Part shown: positions 5,282 to 8,413 of the stretch, in pieces | How positions within the stretch are numbered: the first letter of the stretch is position 1 | How the letters are laid out: every line of letters begins with the position of its first letter | Source of the DNA: Bacillota bacterium | Lineage (GTDB): Bacteria > Bacillota > Bacilli > Alicyclobacillales > Alicyclobacillaceae | Direction of reading: 5' to 3' | DNA length: 8,413 bases | Assembly: GCA_021820805.1 (NCBI GenBank) | Contig: JAKADF010000122.1 | Location: 1-8,413 of the forward strand | Program-made: the position numbers and the translations under genes | Notes under the pieces: generated by a model | Database searches by the model: none | The model's input: only the letters and a program-made list of their open reading frames with translations | Told to the model about the DNA's origin: nothing

Positions 5282-6529
5282 ATGGCTGTTGAAATTGTCA
5301 TGCCAAAACTGGGGATGGCGATGGTTGAAGGAACGGTATCAGAATGGAACAAACAGGCTGGAGATACAGTTACAAAGGGAGAAATCATCGCCACAATCAA
5401 TTCGGAAAAAATAGAAATGGAAATTGGCTCTCCAGCAGACGGGGTTCTCTTAGAGATTACTGTACCAGTCGGACCTGGTGTCCCACCTGGCACCGTAATT
5501 GGCTATATAGGAAATCGAGATGAAATAATAAGTGAAAAGTTAAACAGCGTTTTTGATGCACATAAACATGAAGCAGCCGCCGCCGCTGTTATGACAGAAG
5601 AGAAGCAACAAACGCCAGCAGCGCCTGCAGCGAAAAAAGGGGAGATTAAAATCTCCCCGGTTGCTCGGAAGATGGCAGAAGCTGCTGGGTTAAATATAGA
5701 GACGATTGTTGGAACTGGACCGCAGGGAAGAATTACAAAAGAAGATGTGGAAAAGGCGATTGCGGGCCAATCTTCTCTAGTTGTTCCAGAAGAAATGCCG
5801 GTAGATGATGCGGTAGTTTCGACCTATGGGCAGGTAGAGCAAAGTGAGCAACTACCATTTACCGGGATCCGAAAAGTAATCGCAACGAGAATGCATGAAA
5901 GCCTGCAACAGAGTGCGCAACTGACGTTGACAATGAAAGTTGATGTAACCAAGCTCGTTGAACTGCAAAAACAAATGGTTGAGTTTGTTCAAGAACAATT
6001 TGAAACGAAAATAACAGTTACTGATTTTGTCGCACGAGCAGTTGTCCTTGCACTCCTAAAACATAAGGAAATAAACAGTGCCTTAATTGGAGACCAAATT
6101 TTCTATTATGGCCATGTCCATCTAGGGATGGCCGTTGCACTGGATAAGGGGTTAGTGGTACCTGTCATTCGCCATGCACAAAGTCACACTTTAGTTGAAA
6201 TTTCCAAAGCAATTAAATCACTTGCAAAAAGTGCGCGAGAAGGGCAATTAGGCAGTGAAGACATGAAGGGTTCAACATTTACGATTACAAATTTAGGCGG
6301 TTATGGAATTGAGTATTTTACGCCAGTAATAAACCCTCCGGAATCAGGCATCCTTGGGGTTGGCGCAGTAGAAGAAATGCCCGTGATAGACGGAGAAAAA
6401 CTAAAAACGAAGAATATTTTACCGCTTAGCTTAACTTTTGATCACAGGGTATTGGATGGAGCACCAGCTGCGCAATTCCTCTGCACAATCAAAAAATATT
6501 TGGAAGAACCATACACATTGCTTTTATAG
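5282..6529 (+). CDS. acoC: Dihydrolipoamide acetyltransferase E2 of the acetoin complex
   Basis: This 415-residue E2 forms the core of the complex and moves the acetyl group from E1 to CoA. In order: a lipoyl domain (1-78) with Lys43 in INSEKIEME as the lipoylation site; an Ala/Pro/Lys/Glu-rich linker (about 95-120); a peripheral subunit-binding domain (about 123-160, [25 protein letters not shown]); a second linker; and the acyltransferase domain (about 190-415) with the catalytic DHRVLDG (387-393). There is one lipoyl domain and no alpha/beta-hydrolase fusion. I choose ATG 5282 over ATG 5276, because AAGGAG (5267-5272) is 9 bases from the former and only 3 from the latter, and MAVE..MPKLG is the usual N-terminus. 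It is the only E2 here, so it may serve both E1 pairs. Confidence 0.94.
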   Translation: MAVEIVMPKLGMAMVEGTVSEWNKQAGDTVTKGEIIATINSEKIEMEIGSPADGVLLEITVPVGPGVPPGTVIGYIGNRDEIISEKLNSVFDAHKHEAAAAAVMTEEKQQTPAAPAAKKGEIKISPVARKMAEAAGLNIETIVGTGPQGRITKEDVEKAIAGQSSLVVPEEMPVDDAVVSTYGQVEQSEQLPFTGIRKVIATRMHESLQQSAQLTLTMKVDVTKLVELQKQMVEFVQEQFETKITVTDFVARAVVLALLKHKEINSALIGDQIFYYGHVHLGMAVALDKGLVVPVIRHAQSHTLVEISKAIKSLAKSAREGQLGSEDMKGSTFTITNLGGYGIEYFTPVINPPESGILGVGAVEEMPVIDGEKLKTKNILPLSLTFDHRVLDGAPAAQFLCTIKKYLEEPYTLLL

Positions 6530-6532
6530 AAA

Positions 6533-6540
6533 AGAGGTGA
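6533..6540 (+). promoter_or_regulatory. Strong ribosome binding site of acoL, facing an ACG codon
   Basis: AGAGGTGA matches the 16S-complementary sequence well, and a start codon is expected around 6545-6550. The codon found there in frame is ACG (6546), 5 bases downstream. No ATG, GTG or TTG lies at a normal distance. Confidence 0.6.
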
Positions 6541-6545
6541 ATCCT

Positions 6546-7925
6546 ACGGCGACCTTGGCGATTATCGGGGGTGGACCTGCAGGTTATGTGGCGGCAATTA
6601 CTGCCGCCACTCACGGAAAACAAGTTATTCTAATCGAGCAAAATGAATTGGGTGGCACTTGCTTGAATGAAGGTTGTATGCCGACAAAGTCGCTGCTTGA
6701 AAGTGCAAAGATTTACGATAAAGTCAAGCATGCAGACCAATTTGGCATTCGAGTCTCAATTGATCAGATTGAAGTCAATTGGGACGAGGTTCAAGGACAT
6801 AAGAACGAGATTGTGAAAAGGCTAGTTCAAGGCATTGGCTATTTAATGAAGAAAAACAAAATTAAAGTGATTAAAGGAAAGGCTAAATTTATCACAGATC
6901 ATGCATTAAACATAGAAAGAGCCGACAGACAAGAACGGATTGAAGCAGACCAATTCATTATTGCCGCGGGTTCAGAACCAATAGAGCTGCCCTTTGCCCC
7001 ATTTGATGGAAAATGGGTTCTGAATAGCACGCATGCCATGTCTTTGCCAAAGATTCCTTCTTCATTGCTCATCGTGGGCGGTGGTGTCATCGGATGTGAG
7101 TTTGCGAGTATCTATAGCCGCTTAGGAACAAAAGTTACAATCATCGAAATGGCAGATCAGTTAATTCCGGGTGAAGATCAGGATATCGTTTCAGTTTTGC
7201 ATGGAGAGTTGGAAAAGAGAGGTGTAGCAATTTTTACGTCTACTGCATTAAAGCATTTGAATACAGTAGAACGTGTTGCCACCTTTGAGAATAGTAATGG
7301 CGTGCATGAGCAGCATGCAGATTACGTTCTGGTATCTATCGGGAGGAGACCTCGGATTTCTGAACTCGGGTTAGACAAAATCGGAGTTCAATATACTAAA
7401 CAGGGCATCCAGGTAAATGAACATATGCAGACGAATATTCCCCATATTTATGCTTGCGGAGATATTATCGGCAAAATCCAATTGGCACATGTCGCCTTTC
7501 ATGAAGGAAAAGTTGCGGCGTTGCATGCAAGTGGGGAAGATGTGAATGTAAATTACCGGGCGATTCCCCGCTGCGTTTATACTTCTCCAGAGATAGCAAG
7601 TGTAGGCAAAATTGAACGACAAGCCAGGGACGATTATGGAGATATTCAAGTAGGAGAGTTTCCATTTATGGCTAACGGAAAGGCACTTATCCTTGGTGAT
7701 GAGGTGGGAAAAGCCAAGGTTATTGTCGAGCCTCAGTATAATGAAATTGTTGGGATCTCTATTGTTGGGCCAAGCGCAACTGAATTGATTGGACAAGGTG
7801 CAGTGATGTTACATGCTGAGCTCACGGCGGATTTAATGCAAAATTTTATTGCCGGACATCCGACATTGTCGGAAGCTATCCATGAAGCGTTGCTTGCTAC
7901 AATGGGCCATTCGGTACATTTTTAA
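6546..7925 (+). CDS. acoL: Dihydrolipoamide dehydrogenase E3 of the acetoin complex
   Basis: This FAD-dependent E3 (about 459 residues) reoxidises the lipoyl group of AcoC and reduces NAD+. Numbering from 6546: the FAD motif is GGGPAGY (8-14), the redox disulfide is Cys39-Cys44 in GGTCLNEGCMPTK, the NAD-binding site is IVGGGVIGCEFAS (about 176-188), the second FAD contact is ACGD (303-306), and the C-terminal catalytic pair His438/Glu443 lies in GHPTLSEAIHE. The start is uncertain. ACG 6546 sits correctly after AGAGGTGA and gives (M)ATLAIIGGG, close to other AcoL N-termini. GTG 6537 lies inside the ribosome binding site, and TTG 6555 is 14 bases beyond it. The frame is open back into acoC, but those extra residues are out-of-frame acoC sequence. 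It is the last gene of the operon and could serve several 2-oxoacid complexes. Confidence 0.92.
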   Translation, partial: TATLAIIGGGPAGYVAAITAATHGKQVILIEQNELGGTCLNEGCMPTKSLLESAKIYDKVKHADQFGIRVSIDQIEVNWDEVQGHKNEIVKRLVQGIGYLMKKNKIKVIKGKAKFITDHALNIERADRQERIEADQFIIAAGSEPIELPFAPFDGKWVLNSTHAMSLPKIPSSLLIVGGGVIGCEFASIYSRLGTKVTIIEMADQLIPGEDQDIVSVLHGELEKRGVAIFTSTALKHLNTVERVATFENSNGVHEQHADYVLVSIGRRPRISELGLDKIGVQYTKQGIQVNEHMQTNIPHIYACGDIIGKIQLAHVAFHEGKVAALHASGEDVNVNYRAIPRCVYTSPEIASVGKIERQARDDYGDIQVGEFPFMANGKALILGDEVGKAKVIVEPQYNEIVGISIVGPSATELIGQGAVMLHAELTADLMQNFIAGHPTLSEAIHEALLATMGHSVHF

Positions 7926-7965
7926 TAAGAAAATGGCCTTTGAATTTCTAAATTGAATCGTAAAT

Positions 7966-8031
7966 TGCGGGTATGAGGCTTTTTACAGAAATTCCGCCAA
8001 ATGCGTGAATGAAGATTTCCACATACCCGCA
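7966..8031. repeat. Long inverted repeat in the acoL-acoR gap
   Basis: TGCGGGTATG (7966-7975) is exactly complementary to CATACCCGCA (8022-8031), and after one A-A mismatch two further G-C pairs (7977-7978 with 8019-8020) extend the stem to 12 pairs. The remaining loop is about 40 bases. There is no T-run after it. As RNA it would form a stable stem 40 bases after acoL and could end or protect the operon transcript. As DNA it could be a dispersed intergenic repeat or a regulator site upstream of acoR. A weak inner GGC/GCC pairing (7977-7979 with 7996-7998) competes with it. Confidence 0.65.
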
Positions 8032-8099
8032 CAGCTTTCATGCTACGAAATATGCAAGAGATTGCTGAAGTGATATTCGGTTAAAAAATTTCTAAATAA

Positions 8100-8130
8100 T
8101 TCGATATATTACTGGTATACTTGATATACA
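8100..8130 (+). promoter_or_regulatory. Possible sigma-A promoter region of acoR
   Basis: TATACT (8116-8121) is a good -10 hexamer, but the -35 region 17 bases upstream (TAAATA) is poor. A second option pairs TTCGAT (8100-8105) with TATACA (8125-8130) at 19 bases. A small inverted repeat GTATA-N5-TATAC (8115-8129) overlaps both -10 candidates and could be an operator. No -24/-12 element is visible, so acoR itself is probably not sigma-54 dependent. Confidence 0.3.
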
Positions 8131-8159
8131 TAAGCAAGTCTATTTGAGGAGAGGGTTAA

Positions 8160-8413
8160 ATGCTTGAGACATCAATTTCCTTAAATGCTTGGGAGCATTT
8201 TGTGAAAAATGATGTATTTGACTCATCCCGTCTTAATAAAAGAATTATTGAATCATGGCATCGATGCAAAGGGTTAGATGTGAATCCGTACTTAGTAAAA
8301 GGAAAGAATGTTTTGCTTGGTGATTCGCTAAAATTCCAAAGAGACAGAAATTCCTTGTTTCTTGATATTGCTATTCCCCATTTAGCTAAAATGAGAGATC
8401 TCGTACATAGATC
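8160..8413 (+). CDS. acoR: AcoR-like sigma-54-dependent activator (N-terminal part)
   Basis: The gene begins at ATG 8160, with AGGAG (8147-8151) 8 bases upstream, and stays open to the window edge (84 codons). The N-terminus has RLNKRIIESWHRCKGLDVNPY, matching the I-x-x-SW-x-R-C pattern at the start of AcoR-type enhancer-binding proteins, before their GAF sensor domain. The AAA+ domain with the GAFTGA loop and the DNA-binding helix-turn-helix would lie beyond the window, so function rests on this motif and on position: acoR follows acoL in Bacillus, and two sigma-54 promoters here need such an activator. It should bind the palindrome at 3014-3055 when acetoin or a related inducer is present. 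Confidence 0.8.
   Translation, partial: MLETSISLNAWEHFVKNDVFDSSRLNKRIIESWHRCKGLDVNPYLVKGKNVLLGDSLKFQRDRNSLFLDIAIPHLAKMRDLVHR

Noticed and set aside
6438..6536. Extension of acoL back to ATG 6438
   Set aside because: These codons are the acoC 3' end read in another frame; family proteins begin just before the GGGPAGY motif.
7371..7796. A 141-codon minus-strand ORF inside acoL
   Set aside because: It is the shadow of acoL, which carries conserved FAD, NAD and catalytic motifs through this stretch.

Overview
The window looks like chromosomal DNA of a low-to-moderate GC Firmicute, most likely a member of the Bacillaceae. The reasons are strong AGGAGG-type ribosome binding sites, GTG as well as ATG starts, tRNA-Ser(UGA) sequence of the Bacillus type, and an acoABCL-acoR gene order like that of the Bacillus acetoin locus. 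This placement is inference from gene order and sequence style, not from a database search.

Layout. Positions 1-75 are the 3' end of an unrecognised gene, ending in a perfect 9-bp inverted repeat. Positions 76-367 hold at most one small doubtful ORF. At 368-425 lies the 3' half of a tRNA-Ser(UGA) gene with no 5' half, the classic scar left at one end of an element integrated into a tRNA gene. If so, the element lies to the left and the catabolic locus lies in the flank. Positions 426-819 hold short repeats and possible gene relics but no gene I can name. From 820 to 2889 (minus strand) are an E1-beta and an E1-alpha gene of a thiamine-diphosphate 2-oxoacid/acetoin dehydrogenase, with no E2 or E3 of their own. 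From 3207 to 7925 (plus strand) is a complete acoA-acoB-acoC-acoL operon (E1 alpha, E1 beta, lipoyl E2, E3). After a 234-base gap with a long inverted repeat, the N-terminal part of an acoR-type sigma-54 activator gene begins at 8160 and runs off the window.

The central result is the divergent control region (2890-3206). It carries two consensus sigma-54 (-24/-12) promoters, TGGCAC-N5-TTGCA, one facing each operon. Between them, almost exactly midway, sits a 42-bp palindrome built from four GAGAC half-sites spaced by 10 bp within each arm. The simplest reading is one enhancer, bound by the AcoR-like activator encoded downstream, switching on both operons together. Because the left operon supplies only a diverged E1 pair, the locus may build two E1 enzymes with different substrate preference around one shared AcoC core and one AcoL. 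The sharing and the second substrate are inference.

Other points: acoL has a strong ribosome binding site followed at the right distance by ACG instead of ATG. The left-hand E1-alpha has GEG in place of the usual GDG of the thiamine-diphosphate motif. Its likely start is an internal GTG rather than the first one in the frame.
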